From Ectopseudomonas composti (GTDB taxonomy: Bacteria; Pseudomonadota; Gammaproteobacteria; Pseudomonadales; Pseudomonadaceae): a stretch of DNA of 64,000 nt. The DNA is taken from the NCBI RefSeq assembly GCF_900115475.1, contig NZ_FOWP01000009.1, forward strand, positions 124,001 through 188,000. The letters are read 5' to 3'. The first letter of the stretch is position 1, and every line of letters begins with the position of its first letter. The translations under genes were made by a program, and so were the position numbers. Of this stretch, positions 27,460-34,872 are shown piece after piece. The notes under the pieces were generated by a model. It was given only the letters and a program-made list of their open reading frames with translations. It did no database searches and had not been told where the DNA came from.

Positions 27460-29076
27460 TCAGAATCTCGCGACGCCGAAGCTGCTCTTCTTCAACGGCC
27501 GCAGGTTGGCTTCGGCACAGATATCCAGCAAAAAGCCCAGCAGCTTGCGCGTATCGCGCGGGTCGATCAGGCCGTCGTCCCACAGGCTGGCGGTGCCGTA
27601 GAGAGCGGTGGACTGGCTGTCGAGCTTCTGCGCGGTCACGGTTTCCAGCATGTCGAGCATCTTCGGGTCAGGCTCCTTGCCCTCCTTGGCATGCTTGTCC
27701 TCGGTGACGACACGCAGCACCTTGCCGGCCTGGGCGCCGCCCATAACGGCGGTCTTGCTGTTGGGCCAGGCGAAGATGAAGCGTGGGTCGAGGCCGCGGC
27801 CGCACATGGCGTAGTTGCCGGCGCCGTAGGAGCCGCCGACGACAACGGTGAGCTTGGGCACGGTGGCGTTGGCCACGGCCTGGATCATCTTCGAGCCGTG
27901 CTTGATCACGCCGTTTTGCTCGGACTCGGTGCCGACCATGAAACCGGTGGTGTTGTGGAAGAACAGGATCGGTGTGTTGCTCTGTTCGCACAGCTGGATG
28001 AACTGCGCTGCCTTGGCCGCGCCTTGCGGGGTGATCGGGCCGTTGTTGCCGATGAAGCCACAGGCCTGGCCTTCGATCTGCAGGTGGCCGCAGACGGTCT
28101 GGCTGTCGAACTCGTTCTTGAAATCGAGGAATTCCGAGCCATCGGCGATACGCGCGATGATCTCGCGCACATCGTAGGGTTTCTTGGCGTCGGCCGGCAC
28201 CAGGCCGAGCAGTTCCTCGGCCGGGTACAGCGGCTCGCGCCAGCTTTTTGCCGGACGCGTCGGCAACTGCTGGTTCCACGGCAGCATGCCGACGATCTCA
28301 CGCGCCAGGCGTACACCGTCGGCGTCGTTCTCGGCCAGGTACTCGGCAGTGCCGGCGACCTGGGCGTGCATCTCGGCGCCGCCGAGTTGCTCGTCGGTGG
28401 CGATCTCGCCAGTAGCTGCCTTGAGTAATGGCGGCCCTGCGAGGAACATCTTGGCTTTACCGCGCACCACCACCACGTAATCCGAAAGACCCGGCTGATA
28501 AGCCCCGCCAGCGGTGCTGGAGCCGTGCACCACGGTGATCTGCGGCAAGCCCATGGCGGACATGCGCGCCTGGTTGGCGAAGCCGCGCGCACCCTCGACG
28601 AAGATGTCGGCGGCGTAGTTGAGGTTGGCGCCGCCGCTCTCGGCCAGGGTCACCACCGGCAGCTTGTTCTCGACGGCGATCTGCTGCAGGCGCAGCGATT
28701 TTTTCAGGCCAGTGGGGGAGATGGTGCCGCCCTTGATCGCACTGTTGTTAGCAATCACCAGGCAACGTACGCCGGCGATGTAGCCGATACCGGCGATCAG
28801 GCCGCCGCCGGCCTGGCTGCCGTCCTTGTCATCGTGCAGCTTGTAGCCGGCCAGCGAGGACAGTTCGAGGAAGGGCGCGCCGGCATCGAGCAGCAGGTTG
28901 ATGCGTTCACGCGGCAGCAACTGACCGCGCTTGTCGAACTTGGCCTTGGCTTCCTGGGCCTTGTCGAGCACCTTCTGCTCGACGTCGCGGAAGGTCGTGA
29001 TGGCTGCCAGCATGGCTTCGCGGTTCTGCGCGAAGGCTTCGCCATGGACATCGATTTCCGATTGGATCACGGGCAT
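27460..29076 (-). CDS. atuC: Geranyl-CoA carboxylase beta subunit
   Basis: 538 aa carboxyltransferase of the acyl-CoA carboxylase family. LAESGGANLNY (about 143-153) and FHNTTGFMVG (about 372-381) lie in the two halves that bind acyl-CoA and biotin; GSYGAGNYAMCGRG near 426-439 is a well-conserved stretch. Works with AtuF. It resembles methylcrotonyl-CoA carboxylase beta (LiuB), from which position and partner genes distinguish it. Four bases separate its start from the atuB stop, the one repeat-free gap in the operon. Confidence 0.92.
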   Translation of the reverse strand: MPVIQSEIDVHGEAFAQNREAMLAAITTFRDVEQKVLDKAQEAKAKFDKRGQLLPRERINLLLDAGAPFLELSSLAGYKLHDDKDGSQAGGGLIAGIGYIAGVRCLVIANNSAIKGGTISPTGLKKSLRLQQIAVENKLPVVTLAESGGANLNYAADIFVEGARGFANQARMSAMGLPQITVVHGSSTAGGAYQPGLSDYVVVVRGKAKMFLAGPPLLKAATGEIATDEQLGGAEMHAQVAGTAEYLAENDADGVRLAREIVGMLPWNQQLPTRPAKSWREPLYPAEELLGLVPADAKKPYDVREIIARIADGSEFLDFKNEFDSQTVCGHLQIEGQACGFIGNNGPITPQGAAKAAQFIQLCEQSNTPILFFHNTTGFMVGTESEQNGVIKHGSKMIQAVANATVPKLTVVVGGSYGAGNYAMCGRGLDPRFIFAWPNSKTAVMGGAQAGKVLRVVTEDKHAKEGKEPDPKMLDMLETVTAQKLDSQSTALYGTASLWDDGLIDPRDTRKLLGFLLDICAEANLRPLKKSSFGVARF

Positions 29077-29080
29077 CGCC

Positions 29081-29950
29081 TTACTCCTGATCTTTCAGTA
29101 CGTCGGGCACGTAGGCCCGGTGGAAACCGTTGTAGGACTCGCTGTTTTTCGCCTTGCCCAGCGTCCAGGCGCGGGTGCCCTGGCTGGCGGCACCATCGAT
29201 GCGGATGGTGTTGCCGCTGATGAAGTTGGCGCCGGGGCTGAGCAGGAAGACGATGGCCGCGGCTACCTCGGACTCGGTGCCGATGCGCTGCAGCGGCACG
29301 TGATCCTTGAGGTTGCGGATCATGTTCTTCATCGACTCGGGGTAGGTGTCCATGCCGCTGGAGGCGATCCAACCTGGCGCCACGGCGTTGACCCGCACGC
29401 CGGCGTGGCCCCACTCGTAGGCGGCGGTCTTGGTGAAGTTCTCCATGCCGGCCCGCGCTGCCCCCGAATGGCCCATGCCGGGCATGCCGCCCCACATGTC
29501 GGCGAGCATGTTGACGATGCTGCCGCCGTGCTTGCTCATGCTCTGCAGGAAGACTTCCTTGGCCACCAGAAAGCCGCCCACCAGGTTGGTGCGCACCACG
29601 GTCTCGAAGCCTTTCTGGTTGATGCCGATCAGCGGCGCGGGGAACTGGCCGCCGGCGTTGTTGACCAGCTGGTGGATGCGCCCGCGTTCCTTGATCACCG
29701 CGCCGACCATGGCCTTCACGGCTTCTTCGTCGCGGATGTCGCAGGCCTGGAAGCTGGCGATGCCGCCGTCCTCGGTGATCTCGGTGCAGGTCTTCTCCAG
29801 CTTTTCCTGCTTGCGCCCGACCAGCACCACATGGGCGCCGAGGTGGGCCAGTTCGTGGGCCACGCAGCGACCGATGCCGCTGCCACCACCGGTGACCAGA
29901 ATGGTCTGCTCATTGAACAGGCCAGGTTTGAATACGGAGTCGTAGCTCAT
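29081..29950 (-). CDS. atuB: SDR family oxidoreductase of the atu cluster
   Basis: 289 aa. TGGGSGIGRCVA (about 20-31) is the cofactor site, NNAGGQ near 98, and the catalytic region has HSGAARAGMENFTK (about 165-178), where the usual Tyr of YxxxK is not seen in standard form (SGAARAG), as in dienoyl-CoA reductase-like SDRs. In P. aeruginosa AtuB is a proposed citronellol/citronellal dehydrogenase. Start MSYDSVFKPGLF at 29950. Confidence 0.88.
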   Translation of the reverse strand: MSYDSVFKPGLFNEQTILVTGGGSGIGRCVAHELAHLGAHVVLVGRKQEKLEKTCTEITEDGGIASFQACDIRDEEAVKAMVGAVIKERGRIHQLVNNAGGQFPAPLIGINQKGFETVVRTNLVGGFLVAKEVFLQSMSKHGGSIVNMLADMWGGMPGMGHSGAARAGMENFTKTAAYEWGHAGVRVNAVAPGWIASSGMDTYPESMKNMIRNLKDHVPLQRIGTESEVAAAIVFLLSPGANFISGNTIRIDGAASQGTRAWTLGKAKNSESYNGFHRAYVPDVLKDQE

Positions 29951-29978
29951 TGTTCTTGTTGTCCTTCTCGGTTCCGTT

Positions 29979-30113
29979 GGAGCGGCTTTAGCCGCGATGC
30001 TTTTGCCTAAGCCCAATCGCGGCTGAAGCCGCTCCTACAACATGTAGGGTGGAAAACCGCGAAGCGTTTTCCACCAGAAGCCGGTGGATGGATGAAGCGT
30101 CATCCATCCTACG
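29979..30113. repeat. Three adjacent palindromic repeats in the atuA-atuB gap
   Basis: GGAGCGGCTTTAGCCGCGAT (29979-29998) with ATCGCGGCTGAAGCCGCTCC (30016-30035); then GTAGGGTGGAAAACCGCG (from 30044) with CGCGAAGCGTTTTCCACC (ending 30075); then GGATGGATGA/CATCCATCC (about 30086-30110). Three families are packed in 135 bases. Confidence 0.85.
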
Positions 30114-30121
30114 ATTAGCAC

Positions 30122-31909
30122 CTACAGCGCTTCAGCCAGCGCTCTTGGCACCGGCACCGGGAACTCCAGCAGTTGCTGGGCGAACGCCTTGCCCTGCGGG
30201 TCGATGCGCAGGCTGGCGACGCCACCACCGCCCAGCGCGTTCTCCAGCAGGAAGTTGAGGCTGTGGCTGCCCGGCAGGTACCAGCGGCTGACGCGGCCCT
30301 GTTCGGCGTCCAGGGTATGCGCCATCCAGTTGGCCACGGCTTCGGGCGTCAGCGCAGCAGCGATCCATGCCAGGTATTCGGGCTTTCTGGCCATCACGCC
30401 AATGTTGCTGTGGTTGCCCTTGTCGCCGGAGCGGGCCACGGCCAGGCGGATCAGCGGTACGGCGACGTCGGCTTCGCCCATCGGCACGGGCAGCGCGGCC
30501 GGTGCACGAAGTTGGGCCGGGTCGAAGATATCGACCTGGGGCAGGGCGACCGGCTGGCGTTCGCCAGCGATCTCGACGCTCAGGGCGCAGGCGCTCTTGT
30601 CCACCAGGAAGCTGAACAAGCGGATTACCGGGTAGACGGTGGGGCGACCACCGACGATGCCGGTCAGGCCCGGCGCCATGCCGGTGGCGGCCTGGGCGAT
30701 CTCGCGGGAGAAGAGGATCAGCGCCTCCTTCTTGGCATGGCGCGCGGCGATCTTTACCACCACCTCTCGGCAGTAGGTACGGTGGGCATGGGCGCCATAG
30801 GTGGCTTCGCTGCCGAGCAGCTCGACGCTGACTTCCTGGTAGCGGCCCCAGCCGCGCTCGGCGAACAGCTCTTCGGTCTTCTTGATGATCGCCTCGCTGA
30901 CCCGTTCGGCCTTGGCCACGGCATCGATGCCGGCCAGCAGGAAGCTGGCGGTGCAGCGGAAACCGTCCGGGTGGGTGGCGCTGACCTTGTACTGGTCGGT
31001 GGTCGGCAGACCGCGTGCGCCCTGCAACTGCACGCGGTTGTCGCCGACCTGGCTCAGCTCGACATGGGTGAAGTCGCAGATAACATCCGGCAGCAGATAG
31101 GCGCGCGGATCGCCGATCTCGTAGAGCATCTGCTCGCCAACGGTAAAAGGCGTGACCAAGCCGCCGGAACCATCCGGCTTGGTCACGACGAAACGGCCAT
31201 CGTCTTCGACTTCGACGATGGGGAAGCCGATGTGCTCGTAGTCCGGCACGTCGCGCCAGTCGGTGAAGTTGCCACCGGTGCACTGCGCGCCGCATTCGAT
31301 GATGTGTCCGGCCAGCGCGGCCTGGGCCAGCTTGTCGTAGTCGCTCCAGGCCCAGCCGAACTCGTGCACCAGAGCGGCGCTGACCACCGCGCTGTCGACC
31401 ACGCGGCCAGTAATGACGATATCGGCGCCCTGTTCCAGTGCGGCAACGATTCCCGGCGCGCCCAGGTACGCGTTGACCGAAACGCAGAAGGGCGGTAGCG
31501 CGGCGCCGCTGAACATCTCGCGGGTGCCGGCCTTGACCAGTTCGCCGAGCTTGGGTTGCAGGTTGTCACCGTGCAGCACGGCTATCTTCAGCTGTACGCC
31601 TGCCTGCTCGCAGGCAGCGCTCAGGGCTGCGGCGCAGGCCATCGGGTTGACCCCGCCGGCGTTGCTGATGACGCGGATCTTCTTCGCCGCCAGCTCGCCC
31701 AGCAGCGGCGTGAGCACCTCGACGAAATCACGGGCGTAGCCGTCATCCGGCTTCTTCATGCGGGCGCCGGCCATGATCGACATGGTGATCTCGGCCAGGT
31801 AGTCGAACACCAGATAATTCAGTTCGGCGCCGCGAACCAGTTGAGCGGCAGCGGTGGAGGTGTCGCCCCAGAACGCTGAGGCGCAGCCGATGCGTACGGT
31901 TTTGGTCAT
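30122..31909 (-). CDS. atuA: AtuA, acyclic terpene utilisation protein
   Basis: About 595 aa, first gene of the cluster. The N-terminal two thirds match the DUF1446/AtuA family (VRIGCASAFWGDTSTAA at the start, SNAGGVNPMACAAAL near 90-104), and the tail (IRLAVARSGDKGNHSNIG, near 495) fits the AtuA C-terminal ferredoxin-fold-like domain. Required for growth on citronellol in P. aeruginosa, but its reaction is not established. ATG at 31909 chosen; an ATG seven codons upstream (31930) is possible, and neither has a strong ribosome site. Divergent from atuR. Confidence 0.9.
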   Translation of the reverse strand: MTKTVRIGCASAFWGDTSTAAAQLVRGAELNYLVFDYLAEITMSIMAGARMKKPDDGYARDFVEVLTPLLGELAAKKIRVISNAGGVNPMACAAALSAACEQAGVQLKIAVLHGDNLQPKLGELVKAGTREMFSGAALPPFCVSVNAYLGAPGIVAALEQGADIVITGRVVDSAVVSAALVHEFGWAWSDYDKLAQAALAGHIIECGAQCTGGNFTDWRDVPDYEHIGFPIVEVEDDGRFVVTKPDGSGGLVTPFTVGEQMLYEIGDPRAYLLPDVICDFTHVELSQVGDNRVQLQGARGLPTTDQYKVSATHPDGFRCTASFLLAGIDAVAKAERVSEAIIKKTEELFAERGWGRYQEVSVELLGSEATYGAHAHRTYCREVVVKIAARHAKKEALILFSREIAQAATGMAPGLTGIVGGRPTVYPVIRLFSFLVDKSACALSVEIAGERQPVALPQVDIFDPAQLRAPAALPVPMGEADVAVPLIRLAVARSGDKGNHSNIGVMARKPEYLAWIAAALTPEAVANWMAHTLDAEQGRVSRWYLPGSHSLNFLLENALGGGGVASLRIDPQGKAFAQQLLEFPVPVPRALAEAL

Positions 31910-31950
31910 TGGAATTGGCCCGTCACACATTGAGGAGGTGAGATCACACT

Positions 31951-31967
31951 ACCAAGCAAGCGCTTGG
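31951..31967. promoter_or_regulatory. AtuR operator 1
   Basis: ACCAAGCAAGCGCTTGG with palindromic core CAAGCGCTTG (31957-31966). It lies just downstream of the putative atuA -10 box and would cover the atuA transcription start. AtuR of P. aeruginosa is known to bind two inverted repeats in the atuA-atuR gap. Confidence 0.8.
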
Positions 31968-31971
31968 TTGA

Positions 31972-32000
31972 AAAGTAGCAAAAGACGACAAACTGGCCAA
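31972..32000 (-). promoter_or_regulatory. Putative atuA promoter
   Basis: On the - strand, TTGGCC (31995-32000) and TACTTT (31972-31977) are 17 bases apart, each matching 4 of 6 consensus bases. The pair lies exactly between the two operators. Confidence 0.5.
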
Positions 32001-32008
32001 AAGTGCGG

Positions 32009-32025
32009 CCAAGCGCTTGCTTGGT
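32009..32025. promoter_or_regulatory. AtuR operator 2
   Basis: CCAAGCGCTTGCTTGGT, the exact reverse complement of operator 1, with core CAAGCGCTTG at 32010-32019. Centre-to-centre distance is about 53 bases, near five helical turns, which places both on one face of the DNA. Confidence 0.8.
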
Positions 32026-32045
32026 CAGCTGTCGCCGCATACATT
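32017..32045 (+). promoter_or_regulatory. Putative atuR promoter
   Basis: TTGCTT (32017-32022) and TACATT (32040-32045), 17 bases apart. The -35 lies inside operator 2, so AtuR should repress its own gene. Confidence 0.45.
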
Positions 32046-32058
32046 TCATCAAGCAAGA

Positions 32059-32068
32059 CAAGCACTTG
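32059..32068. promoter_or_regulatory. Degenerate third AtuR-like half palindrome
   Basis: CAAGCACTTG keeps the CAAG/CTTG arms of the two full operators but lacks their extension. It lies just after the putative atuR -10. Confidence 0.35.
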
Positions 32069-32130
32069 CCGGCAGCATGAAGAATTCATCAGAACAATCG
32101 CCGAGCAGGGCAACCAGGGGAGAAGTCAGC

Positions 32131-32754
32131 GTGGACGAACACAGAGCCCAGGCCGTGATGCAGGAACTGGTCGATAGCGGCCAGGTGACCGATCCGGAGA
32201 GCGCCCGCGGCAAGCTGTTGCAGATGGCCGCCCACCTGTTCCGCAGCAAGGGTTATGAGCGCACCACGGTGCGTGATCTGGCCGCCGCCATCGGTATTCA
32301 GTCGGGCAGCATCTTTCACCACTTCAAGAGCAAGGACGAGATTCTGCGCTCGGTGATGGAAGAGACCATCGTCTACAACACCGCATTGATGCGTGCTGCC
32401 CTGGCCTCGGCGCAGGGTACTCGCGAGCGGTTGCTGGCGCTGATTCGCTGCGAGCTGCAGTCGATCATGGGCGGCACCGGCGAGGCCATGGCGGTGCTGG
32501 TCTATGAATGGCGTTCATTGTCGGAAGACGGCCAGGCTCAGGTGCTGGCGCTGCGGGACACTTATGAGCAGATCTGGCTGACGGTGCTCGGCGAGGCGCG
32601 TGATGCCGGTTACTTCAAGGGTGATCCGTTCATTCAGCGGCGTTTCCTCACCGGGGCGCTGAGTTGGACCAATACCTGGTTCCGGCCGCAGGGGCCGATG
32701 AGCCTGGATCAACTGGCTGAGGAAGCGCTGTCGCTGGTGTGCAAGAACGCCTGA
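32131..32754 (+). CDS. atuR: TetR-family repressor of the atu cluster
   Basis: About 207 aa. TetR HTH from ARGKLLQMAAHLFRSKGYE through TTVRDLAAAIGIQSGSIFHHF and FKSKDEIL (roughly residues 24-72), then a helical ligand-binding domain. P. aeruginosa AtuR represses atuA expression and is released during growth on acyclic terpenes. I chose the GTG at 32131 because AGGGGAG lies about 9 bases upstream; an ATG at 32077 would add 18 residues but has no ribosome site. Divergent from atuA across a region with palindromic operators. Confidence 0.9.
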   Translation: MDEHRAQAVMQELVDSGQVTDPESARGKLLQMAAHLFRSKGYERTTVRDLAAAIGIQSGSIFHHFKSKDEILRSVMEETIVYNTALMRAALASAQGTRERLLALIRCELQSIMGGTGEAMAVLVYEWRSLSEDGQAQVLALRDTYEQIWLTVLGEARDAGYFKGDPFIQRRFLTGALSWTNTWFRPQGPMSLDQLAEEALSLVCKNA

Positions 32755-33054
32755 GCCCTGGCTGGCGGCGACGGCTATTGTGCAACCTGACCAGCGGGAG
32801 AGATTAACTGGCGTGCAGCTTCATCTCTTGCCCTGCGATCATGTGAATTGGCTCTGCCAACATCAGTTGCTGGTGCTTCCAGAGCCTGGATTACTGGGCT
32901 AGTTGCAAGTCTGTGCTAATTATCCAGGCTAGTTGGGCGCTATCGTCTGATAATGGGCAACAAAGTGTTTGTGCAATGAAAAACCATCTGGTCGGTCAGG
33001 AGAGACTGGAGTAGTCTGCACTACACTAGAAGAAGGAATTTTTGGGGATTCGAC
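32755..33054. other. Intergenic region between atuR and an orphan binding protein
   Basis: About 300 bases without a convincing gene. The right end has TACACT (33022-33027), a possible -10 without a good -35, and TGGGGA about 7 bases before the ATG at 33055. The composition is more AT-rich than the flanking genes. I see no terminator with a T-run after atuR. Confidence 0.5.
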
Positions 33055-33873
33055 ATGCGGCATTCGCGGCGCTGGATTCATGGATGTTGGCTTGCCCTGG
33101 GTCTGTTGTTCGCTGGTTCTCTCTGCGCTGCCGAATTGGTCAAGGTCGGCGGTGCGCACTTCCCTCCCTACGTGATCAAGTCCAGCCTGCAGGAGTCGAG
33201 CGGCCTGTTGCCGCAACTGCTCGAAGCGCTCAATCGAGAACAGAGCGACTATCACTTCACCATGCTGCCCACGGCGATCGTGCGTCGCTTCAGCGACCTG
33301 CAGCGCGGGCGTATCGACATGGCGATTTTCGAGAACCCGCAGTGGGGCTGGCAGGACATTGATGCCGTGGCAGTCGACATGGGCCTGGAGGACGCCGAGC
33401 TGTTTGTGGCCAAGGAAGAGGAGCGGCGTGGCCAGGACTATTTCGAGCAACTCGAAGGCAAGCGCCTGGCGCTTTATCGCGGTTATCACTACGGTTTTGC
33501 CCAGTTCAATAGCGACCCGGATTTCCTCATTCGTACCTTCAACGCCAACCTCGGGCATTCCCACGACAGCAACCTGCTGATGGTGGTCCGCGGCCGTGCC
33601 GATGTCGCACTGGTGACGCGCTCCAACCTGTACGATTTCATCAAGCGCAATCGCGAACATGCACGTCAGTTGCTGATTTCCGAGCGTGTCGATCAGGTCT
33701 ACCGCCATCACGCGATGATCCGTGCCGGCGCGCCTATCAGTCCCGAGCACTTCGCGGCGTTGCTCGAGCGACTGCGCGCCAAGGGCGAGTTGCAACGTAT
33801 CTTCTCGCCCTACCGTATCGATGTCACACCAGTCGTAGCGGATAGCTCAACAGCAGCAGATGCAGAAGATTGA
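33055..33873 (+). CDS. Periplasmic solute-binding protein-like, orphan
   Basis: 272 aa. A signal peptide of about 25 residues (ALGLLFAGSLCAAE) is followed by an SBP_bac_3-like fold (LVKVGGAHFPPYVIK; RGRIDMAIFENPQ near 83-95; VVRGRADVALVTRSN near 179-193). No transporter genes are adjacent. The 3' end overlaps the convergent CPBP protease gene by 50 bases. Ligand unknown; similar stand-alone proteins exist in many pseudomonads. It resembles the protein at 12848-13681 in type but not closely in sequence. Confidence 0.8.
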   Translation: MRHSRRWIHGCWLALGLLFAGSLCAAELVKVGGAHFPPYVIKSSLQESSGLLPQLLEALNREQSDYHFTMLPTAIVRRFSDLQRGRIDMAIFENPQWGWQDIDAVAVDMGLEDAELFVAKEEERRGQDYFEQLEGKRLALYRGYHYGFAQFNSDPDFLIRTFNANLGHSHDSNLLMVVRGRADVALVTRSNLYDFIKRNREHARQLLISERVDQVYRHHAMIRAGAPISPEHFAALLERLRAKGELQRIFSPYRIDVTPVVADSSTAADAED

Positions 33874-34582
33874 CCGCGCCGTGCAACGCGACCGCAACGC
33901 TCAGGCGGCCGCTGTAATGGAAGGCCATGCCATAACCCAGACCTGCGATGGTTGCCAGCAGAGCGAACAACGGACTGAAGGGCAGGTGAACGGCACCGAA
34001 CAATGCCGCTGTCAGTAGCAGCCCCGGCCAGGCGCCCAGGCGCCGTATCAGCGCAGGTTGCAGCAAGCCGCGAAACAGCAGCTCCTCGGCCAGTACGGCC
34101 ACCCCCAGGTTCACCAGCAGCCACAGCAGCAGGCCCTCCGGCCATTTCGGCTGCCAGGCCACCAAGCCGACCAGCACTGCCAGCCCAGGCACCGCCAGTA
34201 GCGTGAGCAGACAGACCAGTATTGCATGTGGCAGGGAACGGGCAGGTGAGGAGGGCCGTCCCAGCCACCAGGCCAACAGGGCTGTACCGAGTAGCAGCTT
34301 GTCCCAGGACAGGCGCAGCGCATAGGGCGGGGCGTCAGGGCTGATCTGTCGCGGCTGCCACAGTGTCCAGGGGGAGAAACCCGGCAACAGATGCGCTGCC
34401 AGGGCGATACCGGTGAGCAGTACCAGAACTCGCCAGGCCCCGCCTGGCAGGCGCCGTTCACCGAACAGGATCAGCGCGCTGGCGGCGGTGCCGAGTACCA
34501 GGCCGATGGGGTCGATGAAGCCCAGCGCATGGCCCAGCGCCAGAGTAAAGGCAGGTAGTAGCAGCCGCAGATGCAGGGGCAT
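33824..34582 (-). CDS. CPBP-family intramembrane metalloprotease
   Basis: 252 aa with about eight hydrophobic segments. AEELLFRGLLQ (about 165-175) is motif 1 (E166, E167, R171), FGAVH near 195-199 motif 2, and LHGAVN near 233-238 motif 3 with His234 and Asn238, so all catalytic positions of the Abi/CAAX (CPBP) family are present. Substrate unknown; bacterial members are linked to bacteriocin immunity or peptide processing. The ribosome site lies within a 9-bp stem next to the ATG (see the hairpin entry). Confidence 0.87.
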   Translation of the reverse strand: MPLHLRLLLPAFTLALGHALGFIDPIGLVLGTAASALILFGERRLPGGAWRVLVLLTGIALAAHLLPGFSPWTLWQPRQISPDAPPYALRLSWDKLLLGTALLAWWLGRPSSPARSLPHAILVCLLTLLAVPGLAVLVGLVAWQPKWPEGLLLWLLVNLGVAVLAEELLFRGLLQPALIRRLGAWPGLLLTAALFGAVHLPFSPLFALLATIAGLGYGMAFHYSGRLSVAVALHGAVNLLHLLLLSYPLRLV

Positions 34583-34607
34583 GGCGCCTCCTCGGGGAAG
34601 GAGGCGC
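34583..34607 (-). promoter_or_regulatory. Shine-Dalgarno-sequestering hairpin
   Basis: In the mRNA GCGCCTCCT (34607-34599) pairs with AGGAGGCGC (34592-34584) around a 6-base loop. The AGGAGG ribosome site is wholly inside the stem and only four bases (CGCC) separate it from the ATG at 34582. There is no T-run, so it does not look like a terminator. Confidence 0.65.
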
Positions 34608-34649
34608 AGTCTAGCAGGCCGTATGGGGAGGATGAATGGCGAAGGCCGC

Positions 34650-34817
34650 TCAGCCTTCGCGGCGATCCTTGGCGTCCTGTTCGACGTTGCGCTCGTGGAT
34701 ACGCTTGAGCTGTTCCTCGGTCAACGGCAGTTTCTTGGCCGTGTCACGCAGCATCAGCAGGCTGCCGAGGATGGAGCCCAAGGCCAGGATCAGGATGAGC
34801 CAGGCGTACCAGGGCAT
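34650..34817 (-). CDS. DUF2897-like small membrane protein
   Basis: 55 aa: MPWYAWLILILALGSILGSL, then LLMLRDTAKKLPLTEEQLKR and a charged tail ending DRREG. One hydrophobic N-terminal helix (about 3-23) is followed by a charged cytoplasmic helix, which matches the DUF2897 type. AGAGGA sits upstream of the ATG (plus-strand TCCTCT at 34825-34830). Function unknown. It precedes the CPBP protease gene on the same strand with a 67-base gap that contains the hairpin. Confidence 0.8.
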   Translation of the reverse strand: MPWYAWLILILALGSILGSLLMLRDTAKKLPLTEEQLKRIHERNVEQDAKDRREG

Positions 34818-34872
34818 GATCGATTCCTCTTGCGGGTAGGGACTTCCACCATACCCGCTCGCAGCCAGCTTG

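Noticed and set aside
26113..28428. A 771-codon open frame on the + strand opposite atuD and atuC
   Set aside because: It is the antisense shadow of two well-recognised genes in high-GC DNA; it crosses their gap and has no recognisable domain.
29081..29950. Possible loss of function of AtuB because the YxxxK motif is not canonical
   Set aside because: Dienoyl-CoA-reductase-like SDRs often lack the standard motif; the chain is otherwise full length, so I left it as intact.
29979..30113. Closely packed repeats that could suggest a CRISPR array
   Set aside because: The units are palindromes of different families with no constant repeat/spacer period and no cas genes.
31938..32177. GAGGAGGTGAG followed by an open GTG frame across the atuR/atuA gap
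   Set aside because: The Shine-Dalgarno-like string is probably chance: the frame runs through both operators and the atuR start, and its product has no recognisable features.
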